In this document: positions 32,413 through 40,659 of the stretch, piece by piece | How positions within the stretch are numbered: the first letter of the stretch is position 1 | How the letters are laid out: each line of letters opens with the position of its first letter | Virus record (IMG/VR): IMGVR_UViG_3300005529_000023 | Span: 112,871-176,870 of that record | Length of the DNA stretch: 64,000 bases | Source of the DNA: a virus | Reading direction: 5' to 3' (one strand) | Notes under the pieces: model-generated | The model's database searches: none | What the model saw: the letters and a program-made list of their open reading frames with translations, nothing else | What the model was told of the DNA's origin: nothing | Position numbers and translations under genes: made by a program

Positions 32413-32487
32413 GGGGTTAAAGCTTTGACGGTGAAGCTCTTGGCTCTTAACCATGAGAATCGGGTCCAAGTCCCGATAGCCCCACCA
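32413..32487 (+). tRNA. tRNA-Lys(CTT)
   Basis: Acceptor GGGGTTA/TAGCCCC (one T-G), D arm GCTT/AAGC, anticodon loop CTCTTAA, T arm TCGGG TCCAAGT CCCGA, A73, encoded CCA. Confidence 0.9.
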
Positions 32488-32491
32488 AAAT

Positions 32492-32565
32492 TGCGGATTC
32501 GTTTAGTGGGAGGACCACGGTTTCTGACACCGAAAGCCTGAGTTCGATTCTCAGATCCGCAGCCA
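32492..32565 (+). tRNA. tRNA-Gln(CTG)
   Basis: Perfect acceptor TGCGGAT/ATCCGCA, anticodon arm ACGGT TTCTGAC ACCGA, T arm CTGAG TTCGATT CTCAG, G73 and encoded CCA. Confidence 0.92.
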
Positions 32566-32573
32566 GATTATGT

Positions 32574-32648
32574 TGCGCCATCGTACAGCGGCTAGTACGG
32601 CGGTCTTTGACACCGACAACCTGGGTTCGAGTCCCAGTGGCGCTACCA
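32574..32648 (+). tRNA. tRNA-Gln(TTG)
   Basis: Acceptor TGCGCCA/TGGCGCT pairs except 1-72 (T-T). Anticodon arm GCGGT CTTTGAC ACCGA, T arm CTGGG TTCGAGT CCCAG, A73, encoded CCA. Gln tRNAs often have a weak 1-72 pair, so this mismatch alone is not strong evidence for editing. Confidence 0.9.
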
Positions 32649-32704
32649 AATTATAATTAATGAATTTAGTGGAAGTTCAGGTTTTAAGTAAATATAATTA
32701 GAGA

Positions 32705-32746
32705 GCTGGTGTCCCATAGTAGGTGCGAATCCTACCACCAGCTCCA
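32705..32746 (+). tRNA. tRNA minihelix: acceptor and T arm only
   Basis: GCTGGTG pairs fully with CACCAGC (the stem extends to 9 bp with flanking GA/TC), followed by U73-CCA. A normal T arm GTAGG TGCGAAT CCTAC lies inside. Only seven bases (TCCCATA) join the 5' strand to the T arm, so D and anticodon arms are missing. It is either a deletion relic or a functional tRNA mimic; full pairing and an intact CCA argue against long decay. Confidence 0.65.
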
Positions 32747-32755
32747 GAAATTTGA

Positions 32756-32830
32756 TGCGGAGTAGCTCAGCGGTAGAGCAGTCGGCTGTTAACCGAAAGG
32801 TCGTTGGTTCAATCCCAACCTCCGCAGCCA
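32756..32830 (+). tRNA. tRNA-Asn(GTT)
   Basis: Perfect acceptor TGCGGAG/CTCCGCA, D arm GCTC/GAGC, anticodon arm TCGG CTGTTAA CCGA, T arm GTTGG TTCAATC CCAAC, G73 and encoded CCA. Confidence 0.93.
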
Positions 32831-32864
32831 TTTTCCAGCCAATCCCAGCCATAATCTTAAGTGG

Positions 32865-33221
32865 ATGAAGAATTGTGCTAGACCAATGTGTCCAGAGATA
32901 AATCCTCAACCAATATCTAGGTTTACTAAAAATAGAACTAGAAAAGACGGTCACCATCAGTGGTGTAAAACTTGTGTAAGGGAAAATGACAGAAAGCGAG
33001 ATAGGGCGAGACAGTTACATAAACGTCCTTATCTAAAACACAAAAAAGAGCATTGTGAAAAGTGCGCTTTTATAGCTATTCATCCGTGTCAGTTGGATGT
33101 TGATCATGTTGATGGAAACCACGAAAACAATGATCCGAATAATTTACAGACCTTATGCGCTAATTGTCATCGGTTAAAAACTCAATTGAATAAAGATTTT
33201 TTAAAGTCTAAAGTGTTATAG
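32865..33221 (+). CDS. HNH endonuclease inside the tRNA cluster
   Basis: The 118-residue protein starts with a zinc module (NCARPMCPE, CKTC) and has the HNH core CEKCAF...QLDVDHVDGNHENNDPNNLQTLC and CHRLKTQL. Its stop codon overlaps the first two bases of the tRNA-Ser gene. It is AT-rich and probably a mobile nuclease that entered between tRNA-Asn and tRNA-Ser; tRNA genes are common homing sites. Confidence 0.85.
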   Translation: MKNCARPMCPEINPQPISRFTKNRTRKDGHHQWCKTCVRENDRKRDRARQLHKRPYLKHKKEHCEKCAFIAIHPCQLDVDHVDGNHENNDPNNLQTLCANCHRLKTQLNKDFLKSKVL

Positions 33222-33309
33222 AGGGCTGTGTGAGCGGCTGAAACAGCTTCTTTGCTAAAGAAGTAGTCCCGCTAGGGACTCACAGGTTCGAATCCTGTGC
33301 CCTCTGCCA
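33220..33309 (+). tRNA. tRNA-Ser(GCT)
   Basis: Perfect acceptor AGAGGGC/GCCCTCT, anticodon arm CTTCT TTGCTAA AGAAG, long variable arm AGTCCC GCTA GGGACT, T arm ACAGG TTCGAAT CCTGT, G73 and encoded CCA. Confidence 0.93.
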
Positions 33310-33310
33310 A

Positions 33311-33416
33311 AATTCGGAGTACCTATCTGGACGACTACCAGGAATAACGCGGTACACCTAAGCGAGGGGTAACAGTCAAAGAAAGTCACTTTGATATGCG
33401 CCCCTTGTTGATTTTT
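33311..33416 (+). ncRNA. Structured spacer RNA between tRNA-Ser and tRNA-Trp
   Basis: Two nested hairpins are visible: GTACC...GGTAC enclosing CTGG ACGACTA CCAG, and a 7-bp stem CGAGGGG...CCCCTTG enclosing TCAAAG AAAGTCA CTTTGA. The second has tRNA-like acceptor length but no TTCRA loop or anticodon arm. It is not a recognised tRNA; perhaps a degenerate one or a separate small RNA in the cluster transcript. Confidence 0.4.
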
Positions 33417-33490
33417 AGGGGAGTAAGATAACGGCAGTCACATTGGCTCCAACCCAATGGGTGTTGGTTCAAATCCAGCCTCCCCTGCCA
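33417..33490 (+). tRNA. tRNA-Trp(CCA)
   Basis: Perfect acceptor AGGGGAG/CTCCCCT, anticodon arm ATTGG CTCCAAC CCAAT, T arm GTTGG TTCAAAT CCAGC, G73, encoded CCA. The D arm is short. Confidence 0.9.
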
Positions 33491-33507
33491 TCCTAATCTT
33501 TACTATA

Positions 33508-33530
33508 TCAGCGAAAGGTCGCTGATTTTT
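33508..33530 (+). terminator. Terminator of the tRNA cluster
   Basis: TCAGCG, loop AAAGGT, CGCTGA then five T. It ends the tRNA transcript just before the fibre gene, whose ribosome site (AAGGATAAGG) follows. Confidence 0.75.
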
Positions 33531-33544
33531 GGCAAGGATAAGGT

Positions 33545-36500
33545 ATGGCTTTAGAAAGAAAATGGCCAGCGGTAGCTCCGCAGGCGTTTACCTCTGACGG
33601 TAATCAATTTGGTCTAATCATCGTTGCTGACACGAAAGGTTTTCGTGTTAAGCAATCAGCTGTACTAACCAATAGCACTCCTGGCGTAACACTCCCAGTT
33701 CAGATCAAAAGAGTCATTAGCAAGACGCAACTCGTTGTTGGCCAAATAGACAACAAGATCGCGCAATGGCCACCTCTTGATATTTCGACCTGGACGGTAG
33801 CATCTGGCGCAGCTATCAGCGCTGGAGAACAAGATAAAAATAACGTCCCTGAAAAGGATCATTGGTCGGCTATTTACGAGGGAGATCCTGTAGTAGCCGA
33901 TCGCGTCATCTTCGTCGATCAATACGGCAATTTCTACGATGACAACAATCCACTTCCGATCTCATTCGATGGAACCGTCACAGTCGGAGCAGTCAAAATT
34001 CAAGACAGCGCCGGCAACCCACTTACTTCTACCAGTGGCTCACTAAACGTAAACGTTACTGGCGGTGGATCAGGCGGAGGTATCGCTCAAACCCAAGTCA
34101 GAAGCGCACTGAACGTTTGGACTGACGTAGGTTACGCAGGTGGCGATCTAAACATGCCCGTGCAAGTGCAATCGGCACTCCCAGCAGGAACAAATCTACT
34201 TGGCAAGGTAGGGATCGATCAAACAACCCCCGGAACTACTAATAGGGTAGCTGCCAACCTAGATCTTTTGGCTGGCTCACCTTTCAGCGCGACCAACTAT
34301 TTACCCGCAAGAATCACCAATGGAACGGCGTATGTTGATCCAACGCAAATCAGGGCGCTCACCGCCTCAGATGTCGTTAGTGCTGCACAATCTGGAGCTT
34401 GGACTGTTAAAGCCCAGCTACAAGATAATGCCGGTACAGCAATTACGCTTGGCCAAAAGACTATGTCGTCTTCGTTGCCGGTTACTCTATCTTCTGACCA
34501 GTCCGCACTTCCTGTAAGCCAGTCTGGAACGTGGACAGTTCAACAGGGAACTTCTCCTTGGAGTGTTAGTCAATCAGGAACTTGGACTACGGGGCGTACA
34601 TGGACCCTAGGATCTGGCACCGACTCCGTAACAGCTATACAAGGTGGTTCTTGGAGCGTCGCTAACTTTCCTACTACCGTAGACACCAATTATGGTACTA
34701 TAGGCGCAAGTTCACTAAGAACAGCTGCTCAAATTGGCAACGCTACAGGCGCAGCTGCTTTTGGAGCAGGAACCACATCTGCTCAAGTGCTTCGTGTCGT
34801 TCTTCCAACAGACCAATCGGCAATTCCAGCATCCCAGTCGGGTACATGGAATATCAATAACATCAGCGGTACAATCTCTTTGCCAACTGGCGCTGCGACA
34901 TCCGCCAACCAGACTACGCAAATTACTTCTCTTAATCAAATCGACACCGATTTACTTGCTTTCAAATCAGCAAATCATACAGATTTGGCGGCGTTGCTTG
35001 CTGTTTTTCCTTCTCCTATTGATGTCAATTATGGGACCGTTGGTGCTAAAACACTTAGAAGTGCTGCTCAAATTGGTAATGCCACAGGTGCTGCCGACTT
35101 TGGATCAGGAGCTACAGGCGCTCAAACACTCAGAACAGCAACAAACCTATATGATGGTTCCGCAAATGCTCTTACATCTGAACTTATCGGATCAAAACGT
35201 GCATTAGATGTCTCCTCACTAACGAATAATACCGCGACTTCTGGTAGTGCAAATTCGCTTAATGGTATTGTTTTCACCTTAGATGCTACTGGATACACCA
35301 CTGCCTATATTTACTCATCTGCTTCCCCTGCAAATGGTGCGGCAACTACTGTTACTTCTATATTCGAAGTTAGCAATGATAATGTAAACTGGATCACTAC
35401 TCCAGCTCAAACTCTTCAATATGAACTTGCACCAGCTGGTGGTAGTCCAGGTGGCATAACTGGTAGTACATATATGGTGCAAAGCGGAGCTGCTACCCAA
35501 CCTTATATGTTTAAGGTTCGGATTAACGGACGTTATTTGCGTCAACGCCTCGATTTCTATACTGGCTCAGGTTCAACCGTAACTTCGACTGTATATTTGA
35601 GTAGTGTTGATTCGAACGACTACATCATCAATACCAACACAGTCATTACAGATCAGTTGGGACTCAATTCAATGGAGTTTGGTCAGAATACTATGTCAAG
35701 TAGTATACCTGTGGTTATCGCTTCTGACCAAACCGCAATTCCGGTTACAGTTTCTAGCTTACCTAGCACAGTAGATACCAACTTTGGAACGGTAGGAGCA
35801 AACACTTTACGAAGTGCTGCTCAAATTGGCAACGCTACAGGCGCAGCTGCTTTTGGAGCAGGAACTACATCTGCACAAGTTCTCCGCGTAGTTCTTCCAA
35901 CAGACCAATCGGCAATTCCAGCTACTCAGTCAGGAACTTGGACAGTTCAACAAGGTGGAGCACCTTGGAGTGTAAGCCAATCTGGTGCGCCTTGGTCAGT
36001 ATCTCAGTCTGGTACATGGACAGTCCAGCAAGGGACTCCTCCGTGGTCGGTTGTTGGTAACATTGCTTCAGGATCTGCAGATTCTGGCAATCCTTTAAAA
36101 GTAGGCGGTGTTTTCAACACAGCCTTTCCAACTCTATCGAATGGTCAAAGAGGTGACATCCAGCTCGATTCATCGGCCAGACAGGTCATCGCACCACTCA
36201 CGAATGCAAGCATTGTAAAATCCCAACTACAAGACAATGCGGGCACCGCCATTACCCTTGGCCAGAAAACAATGGCTTCTTCTTTACCAGTCGCCATTGC
36301 TTCGGATCAAACCGCTATCCCTGCTTCTCAGTCTGGCACTTGGACCGTACAGCAAGGCGGTGCGCCTTGGTCTGTCAGTCAGTCAGGCACATGGACCGTA
36401 CAGCAAGGAACTCCTCCTTGGCAGACGGTAGGTAACGTTGCTTCTGGCGCTGCAGATTCTGGCAATCCAGTTAAAGTTGGCGGAGTGTTCAATACAGCAT

Positions 36501-38023
36501 TTCCAACTCTCACGAATGGCCAACGCGGAGATATCCAACTAGATTCTTCCGCTAGACAGGTTATTGCTCCTCTAACTAATACCAGCGTAGTCAAATCTCA
36601 ATTACAGGATAATGCTGGTACGGCGGTTACTCTTGGTCAAAAGACCATGGCTTCTTCTTTACCTGTCGCTATCGCTTCAGACCAAACAGCCATTCCAGCG
36701 AGTCAGTCAGGTACCTGGACAGTCCAGCAAGGCGGAGCACCTTGGTCCGTAAGTCAATCTGGAACATGGACAGTTCAACCAGGAAACACTCCTAACACTG
36801 CACCCTGGTTAACTGCAAATAAAGATTTAACTTCCATTACTCAAAGCCTAAACATGACAGCTACCACAAATGCTGTCACATTGGCATTAGGCACTGGACA
36901 ATCTGTAACAGGAGTGCAGATCACCGGAGCGACGTGGACTGGAACCATTATCTTTGAAGGAAATATAGACGGTACCAATTGGTTCACTATTAATGCAGTA
37001 GTTCCTACTAGCGGCTCTATCGCCACTACTACCACGGCCAATGGCCAATGGCTCGTCCCGGTTGCTGGTTTGGCAAGTTTTCGCGTTAGATGCTCCGTCA
37101 CTGGCACAAACAGTGCGACAGTATCTCTCCAAGCAAGTACTGGCGAAACACCTACACAAGGAAATTCCTTACCTACTGGATCTAATACAATCGGTGCGGT
37201 AACTCAAGCTTCAGGACCATGGACTAATAACGTCACTCAATTTGGTGGAACAAACATTTCTACTGGCACAGGAGCAGGCGGAGCTGGAATACCAAGAGTT
37301 ACGGTATCAAATGATTCCAACGTACTTGCTACTCAATCGGGCAACTGGACAGCTCGTATTGTAGGCAACACTGGCGTTGCTTTGGATGCTGCTGACAACG
37401 CAACCGCTCCTACTAACTCCGTCTTATATGCTGGATTATATAGCACTACCATTCCTGCGCTATCTTCAGGAAACTCTGCTGCAGCACGTTTAGATTCTAC
37501 TGCAGCACAGTACGTTAATAACGAAGGTAGGAAAGCAACATACAGCTGTGCAGTTGTAGACTTTGCACCTATTTCAACTGCTACAGCTCCAAGCTTTTCT
37601 ATCACCGGCAGCGCTACAAAAACTGTACGTATTACGCGTATCGCTATCTCTGCAACAGCTGCTACTGGCGGTGTAGCGACTCTTAACTTACAAAGATTTT
37701 CCGCTTTATCAGGCGGAACTAGCGCAAGCCAATCTGGAAACATTGCAAAACATGATACTAATAACGCGACGGCAACGGCAGTGGTACGAACATGGTCCGT
37801 AGCCGCTACCACAGCTACTGGTGCTGGATTCTTCCGAAGCCTTCGTTTCGAATTTCCAACCCCTGCTGTTACTGTTCAGCCAGTACTCTATGAATGGGAT
37901 TTCGGTGATAAGAACGGACAATCTTTAGTTCTTCGTGGAACCTCAGACTTTATTGGACTTTGCTTTAACGGAATTGGTACTACGCCTACTGCTGAAATTT
38001 ACGTAGAGTGGACAGAAGAATAA
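33545..38023 (+). CDS. Long repetitive tail fibre / baseplate-anchored fibre protein
   Basis: The 1492-residue protein is built of repeated blocks such as QSGTWTVQQG, APWSVSQSG, DNAGTAITLGQKTM, SLPVAIASDQTAIPASQ and FNTAFPTLxNGQRGDIQLDS. Two adjacent copies of about 120 residues (36.05-36.42 and 36.42-36.78 kb) are nearly identical in protein but differ at many third codon positions. The N terminus (residues 1-165) is unique and probably attaches to the baseplate; the last 200 residues, unique and beta-rich, may bind the host. Such SGTWTV repeats form long beta-structured fibres. Confidence 0.8.
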   Translation: MALERKWPAVAPQAFTSDGNQFGLIIVADTKGFRVKQSAVLTNSTPGVTLPVQIKRVISKTQLVVGQIDNKIAQWPPLDISTWTVASGAAISAGEQDKNNVPEKDHWSAIYEGDPVVADRVIFVDQYGNFYDDNNPLPISFDGTVTVGAVKIQDSAGNPLTSTSGSLNVNVTGGGSGGGIAQTQVRSALNVWTDVGYAGGDLNMPVQVQSALPAGTNLLGKVGIDQTTPGTTNRVAANLDLLAGSPFSATNYLPARITNGTAYVDPTQIRALTASDVVSAAQSGAWTVKAQLQDNAGTAITLGQKTMSSSLPVTLSSDQSALPVSQSGTWTVQQGTSPWSVSQSGTWTTGRTWTLGSGTDSVTAIQGGSWSVANFPTTVDTNYGTIGASSLRTAAQIGNATGAAAFGAGTTSAQVLRVVLPTDQSAIPASQSGTWNINNISGTISLPTGAATSANQTTQITSLNQIDTDLLAFKSANHTDLAALLAVFPSPIDVNYGTVGAKTLRSAAQIGNATGAADFGSGATGAQTLRTATNLYDGSANALTSELIGSKRALDVSSLTNNTATSGSANSLNGIVFTLDATGYTTAYIYSSASPANGAATTVTSIFEVSNDNVNWITTPAQTLQYELAPAGGSPGGITGSTYMVQSGAATQPYMFKVRINGRYLRQRLDFYTGSGSTVTSTVYLSSVDSNDYIINTNTVITDQLGLNSMEFGQNTMSSSIPVVIASDQTAIPVTVSSLPSTVDTNFGTVGANTLRSAAQIGNATGAAAFGAGTTSAQVLRVVLPTDQSAIPATQSGTWTVQQGGAPWSVSQSGAPWSVSQSGTWTVQQGTPPWSVVGNIASGSADSGNPLKVGGVFNTAFPTLSNGQRGDIQLDSSARQVIAPLTNASIVKSQLQDNAGTAITLGQKTMASSLPVAIASDQTAIPASQSGTWTVQQGGAPWSVSQSGTWTVQQGTPPWQTVGNVASGAADSGNPVKVGGVFNTAFPTLTNGQRGDIQLDSSARQVIAPLTNTSVVKSQLQDNAGTAVTLGQKTMASSLPVAIASDQTAIPASQSGTWTVQQGGAPWSVSQSGTWTVQPGNTPNTAPWLTANKDLTSITQSLNMTATTNAVTLALGTGQSVTGVQITGATWTGTIIFEGNIDGTNWFTINAVVPTSGSIATTTTANGQWLVPVAGLASFRVRCSVTGTNSATVSLQASTGETPTQGNSLPTGSNTIGAVTQASGPWTNNVTQFGGTNISTGTGAGGAGIPRVTVSNDSNVLATQSGNWTARIVGNTGVALDAADNATAPTNSVLYAGLYSTTIPALSSGNSAAARLDSTAAQYVNNEGRKATYSCAVVDFAPISTATAPSFSITGSATKTVRITRIAISATAATGGVATLNLQRFSALSGGTSASQSGNIAKHDTNNATATAVVRTWSVAATTATGAGFFRSLRFEFPTPAVTVQPVLYEWDFGDKNGQSLVLRGTSDFIGLCFNGIGTTPTAEIYVEWTEE

Positions 38024-38044
38024 GCCATCCTTGGCCTATTGAAC

Positions 38045-38632
38045 TTACTGAGCCGGAGCGTAAGTTGTTACCCAACCACCTGCAGCTGTGCTGTAGGTTG
38101 CAGTGTAACTGTATCGTTTTGACTGATAATCGGACCAATAAGAAGGAAGTTGATCTGCCGTGCAGGGATTCGACCCAATTTTGGAAGGGTCTGCACCACC
38201 GTTAGTGACATCGCCTACATCGCAATTCGTGAAGTAAAATTCGTAGAGCGTATCCGATGTAGAGCCATCAACATTACTATCAGTTGATTCAAAGCCGAAT
38301 CCAGCTGGCGCACAACCAGCGTAGGTGTTGCCATCACCACCCCAACTAGGATCGTCGTACCAATTCTCACAGGTGTCATAAGACGTAGGAGTCTTATCGA
38401 CCAACGTGAACGTATCTCCATCCGAAGGGCCGGTAGGAAGATAAGTGAGAAGACTGGTCGTACCAGCATCGGCTTGAGTAGCATTCACAATGCACTGGCT
38501 AGCCGTAAGATGATCATAGGGATCGGCTTGCGACCAAGTGAGATCGCTAGTGTTACTACAACCAGAGCTTCCTGCCTGAGCATTGCCGCAAGCAAAGACC
38601 AAAAGACTAAGGACAAGAACAAACAATTTCAT
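38045..38632 (-). CDS. Secreted Cys-rich protein
   Basis: The 195-residue protein starts with a signal peptide (MKLFVLVLSLLVFACGNAQA) likely cut after AQA; a lipoprotein site at VFAC is less convincing. The mature part has several Cys, many Asp/Ser/Thr and Trp and no Lys-rich stretch, as in exported beta proteins. Encoded convergently to the fibre gene. It may act at the host envelope; role unknown. Confidence 0.6.
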   Translation of the reverse strand: MKLFVLVLSLLVFACGNAQAGSSGCSNTSDLTWSQADPYDHLTASQCIVNATQADAGTTSLLTYLPTGPSDGDTFTLVDKTPTSYDTCENWYDDPSWGGDGNTYAGCAPAGFGFESTDSNVDGSTSDTLYEFYFTNCDVGDVTNGGADPSKIGSNPCTADQLPSYWSDYQSKRYSYTATYSTAAGGWVTTYAPAQ

Positions 38633-38717
38633 TTTTTGATTTCTCCTAAAAGTTAAGTGACCTAGAACGCCAGGCTACTATGCCGCTCGCTGTAGGTCAA
38701 TTAAGAAAATAGCGTAT

Positions 38718-39110
38718 TTAACGACCAATGAGCCTGGCCGTCATGAAACCAACTGCTACCGTCGAAAGTACACCAAGGCCGAAATAAAGCCAATCGTTTT
38801 TCTTTTGTAGTTCATCGACCTTAGTTAAGCGATCCGTTAGTTTGTCACTAGTATCCATCCATAACTGAGTTCTGCTATCGGCCTTTGTAATAGCAAGATC
38901 CTTCAGATTGATAGCCTGAACATAATCTGCGATCTGCTTATCTTTGGTTGCATTGTCCTGAATCAACTGTCCTACCTTTTGATGGCATTCTTCGCTGTAG
39001 ATGAAAGTATGATTTGGACCCGGGGTGATCCCCTTCGAGAAGTCGCAATCCGCATAAGCTGCGCTCGAAAGACAGCTAAAAATTAAAACACTAGCTATGA
39101 CCTTTTTCAT
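38718..39110 (-). CDS. Envelope protein with signal peptide and C-terminal anchor (lysis/spanin-like)
   Basis: The 130-residue product starts at ATG 39110. It has a signal sequence (KKVIASVLIFSCLSSAAYA), a periplasmic coiled region (about 45-105) and a C-terminal membrane helix (WLYFGLGVLSTVAVGFMTARL). Together with the three membrane proteins encoded upstream it looks like a lysis cassette, where a protein spanning the periplasm would disrupt the outer membrane. Exact role not provable here. Confidence 0.55.
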   Translation of the reverse strand: MKKVIASVLIFSCLSSAAYADCDFSKGITPGPNHTFIYSEECHQKVGQLIQDNATKDKQIADYVQAINLKDLAITKADSRTQLWMDTSDKLTDRLTKVDELQKKNDWLYFGLGVLSTVAVGFMTARLIGR

Positions 39111-39234
39111 GTTCAATCAATTCCTTCAAAGTAAAATTCTTTACTACGTAACAAATCCTATAAGCAGCCAGTCCAATACAAAACAAAGCGCCCAAAAGGA
39201 CGATCAAGCTACGGCTTCTTTTTATACCAGTCAT
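39091..39234 (-). CDS. Small membrane protein nested between lysis-type genes, 47 residues
   Basis: The frame ATG 39234 to TAG 39091 encodes a basic N terminus (MTGIKRSRS), one membrane helix (LIVLLGALFCIGLAAYRICYVV) and a charged tail. It overlaps the upstream gene end by 26 bases and the downstream start by 20 bases. Such nesting is common in lysis cassettes (spanin or antiholin genes). Identity is inferred from position only. Confidence 0.5.
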   Translation of the reverse strand: MTGIKRSRSLIVLLGALFCIGLAAYRICYVVKNFTLKELIEHEKGHS

Positions 39235-39568
39235 CGTCCACCGGCTGCTCTTGCGAAGGAAGCTGTTCAGCCTTCTTCACCAAATCATTTGCTTGTTGGT
39301 TTGCTTGATTCTCTTGGGCGGCTAACTTACCATCCTTGTTTTCAGCGTTCTTTTCAATGTTCTTTCCGCTGTTGACAAGAATGTCAATTAAGATATCTCT
39401 GAACTTGATAATCAAAATCAGTGCTCCAAAGATAATAACAAACCACTTATCCTTCTCCCATAGCTCTCCAATATCCGAGTTGATCTTATCGAGAAAAGTA
39501 GGCTTAGTTGGTTGTGGTGCTGGCGCAGGCGTCTGCGGAGGAGTTACGGGAGTTTGTTCGTCTGCCAT
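39209..39568 (-). CDS. Membrane-anchored coiled protein, lysis-cassette candidate
   Basis: The 119-residue protein has a Pro/Ala/Thr-rich N terminus (about 1-25), a membrane helix (WFVIIFGALILIIKF) and a polar C-terminal helix rich in Gln and Asn. The start shares a base with the upstream stop. It could be an inner-membrane spanin or holin partner. Family not recognised. Confidence 0.5.
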   Translation of the reverse strand: MADEQTPVTPPQTPAPAPQPTKPTFLDKINSDIGELWEKDKWFVIIFGALILIIKFRDILIDILVNSGKNIEKNAENKDGKLAAQENQANQQANDLVKKAEQLPSQEQPVDDDWYKKKP

Positions 39569-39873
39569 TATGAACCCGCCTTTGGAGTAGCTTCTTCGTC
39601 ACCCGAAACAACGTCATCACCCTGAGGCTGAGCTTGCACGGTAGTCAGCTGGCCCTTAGCGTTGATGTATTCTTTTACGGTAGTCATGATGTGCTCTACA
39701 CCATTGCCGGCAACGAAACCCATGAAGATGGATTTCTGAAGATCCACAAACTGAGAACCTTCAATTAAGCCCTTTAGGCGAAATACAACTGCAACGACGA
39801 AAAGTGCTAACCATGCGATAAACTTACGGAAACCGTAAACTACATTGATCCAATCGGCGATTTTCTGTTTCAT
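39568..39873 (-). CDS. Holin-like membrane protein
   Basis: The 101-residue protein has two hydrophobic segments (FRKFIAWLALFVVAVVFRL and KSIFMGFVAGNGVEHIM) and an acidic, Pro/Gln-rich C-terminal tail. Size and topology fit phage holins that open the inner membrane, and it starts the minus-strand lysis-type set. The M15 peptidase encoded at 4917 could be the enzyme it releases. Confidence 0.55.
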   Translation of the reverse strand: MKQKIADWINVVYGFRKFIAWLALFVVAVVFRLKGLIEGSQFVDLQKSIFMGFVAGNGVEHIMTTVKEYINAKGQLTTVQAQPQGDDVVSGDEEATPKAGS

Positions 39874-39925
39874 AATCAGGATATATCACATGTCGAGTAA
39901 TCTTAAATGAAGTCGGAGATTTCGC

Positions 39926-40303
39926 ATGGACCTTTCACAATACCAAAACTTAGTTCCAGAAGCCGGAGTTGTAATCACTCTCGGCACAGCTTGGCTCACA
40001 GTAAGAAAGATCGCCCGCGATTTTGAGCGCTCTAAAAAGGAACAGGCTGCGGAGATCCTACAATCGGCCAAAGAAGCCGACGCGGCAATGAAGCTCAAAC
40101 TTGAAGGGAAGATCCATGACCTAGAAAGTCAGGTAAAGAACTTCAAGGAAAACGTTGAAAAAGACTTAAATCACTTACGAGAAACGTACAATGGCGAACT
40201 CAAGTTTCTCGGCCAGAAGATCGAGGAGCTTCGTTCCGAGGTTCGTAATCAGCATAGTCAGCTTGTTCAGCTTCTGACGAAGATGATTGAGAACCGCGAC
40301 TAA
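39926..40303 (+). CDS. Membrane-anchored coiled-coil protein
   Basis: The 125-residue protein has an N-terminal hydrophobic segment (AGVVITLGTAWLTV) followed by a long charged coiled coil to the end (KLEGKIHDLESQVKNFKENV). It is transcribed away from the holin-like gene. The anchored-coil layout is seen in lysis regulators and spanins, but the role is open. Its 3' end overlaps a convergent gene by about 100 bases. Confidence 0.55.
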   Translation: MDLSQYQNLVPEAGVVITLGTAWLTVRKIARDFERSKKEQAAEILQSAKEADAAMKLKLEGKIHDLESQVKNFKENVEKDLNHLRETYNGELKFLGQKIEELRSEVRNQHSQLVQLLTKMIENRD

Positions 40304-40430
40304 TCTCCCTAGCACATGCTATGTGCAGCACCCGCAGATGGCCATCCACTAGCATTTCCCTGAAGCTGAAATAGTTACGAAGTCTATTCCCGCATTCCCA
40401 ACAAAACTTCACTCGCGCTCTAGGTTTCAT
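40200..40430 (-). CDS. Small zinc-binding protein
   Basis: The 76-residue protein has FCWECGNRLR followed 20 residues later by HLRVLHIAC, a C-x2-C...H-x2-C arrangement seen in many short phage proteins. AAAGGATTG precedes ATG. The C-terminal 30 residues lie antisense to the plus-strand coiled-coil gene and are low complexity. A GCACAT/ATGTGC hairpin (40312-40326) lies inside the gene. Confidence 0.55.
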   Translation of the reverse strand: MKPRARVKFCWECGNRLRNYFSFREMLVDGHLRVLHIACAREISRGSQSSSSEAEQADYADYEPRNEAPRSSGRET

Positions 40431-40431
40431 A

Positions 40432-40659
40432 TCAATCCTTTAGCTGGTGACTTTCCACTCTATATCTGAGAGCGAAGTCAATCTTCTGATACTTATCGCC
40501 CATCTCCCAATCCCTGGCCAAAGGCTCTGCAAGCCTCGTTACAGCCTCTCCCATGGCCTTTATAGCGCCCTGAATAGTCCTATAGTACCCAAGGGTCTCT
40601 CCTACAAGCTCGTCATATAACTCGTAGAAACAATCATTACGGAAGGAAATAGGTTCCAA
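40432..40659 (-). CDS. Hypothetical protein (start uncertain)
   Basis: There is no in-frame ATG near the expected start. A TTG at 40707 would overlap the upstream gene by 71 bases; TTG 40659 with GGAGAG just before it is preferred. The product of about 75 residues is helical and charged (YRTIQGAIKAMGEAVTRLAE). Its stop lies just before the next gene. Function unknown. Confidence 0.4.
   Translation of the reverse strand: MEPISFRNDCFYELYDELVGETLGYYRTIQGAIKAMGEAVTRLAEPLARDWEMGDKYQKIDFALRYRVESHQLKD

Noticed and set aside
36000-36800. CRISPR-like direct repeats
   Set aside because: The repeats are in frame inside the fibre gene, of unequal length and without unique spacers; they are protein repeats.
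38045-38632. Lipoprotein call for the secreted Cys-rich protein
   Set aside because: The VFAC sequence is a poor lipobox and a signal peptidase I site (AQA) follows; kept as a secreted protein.
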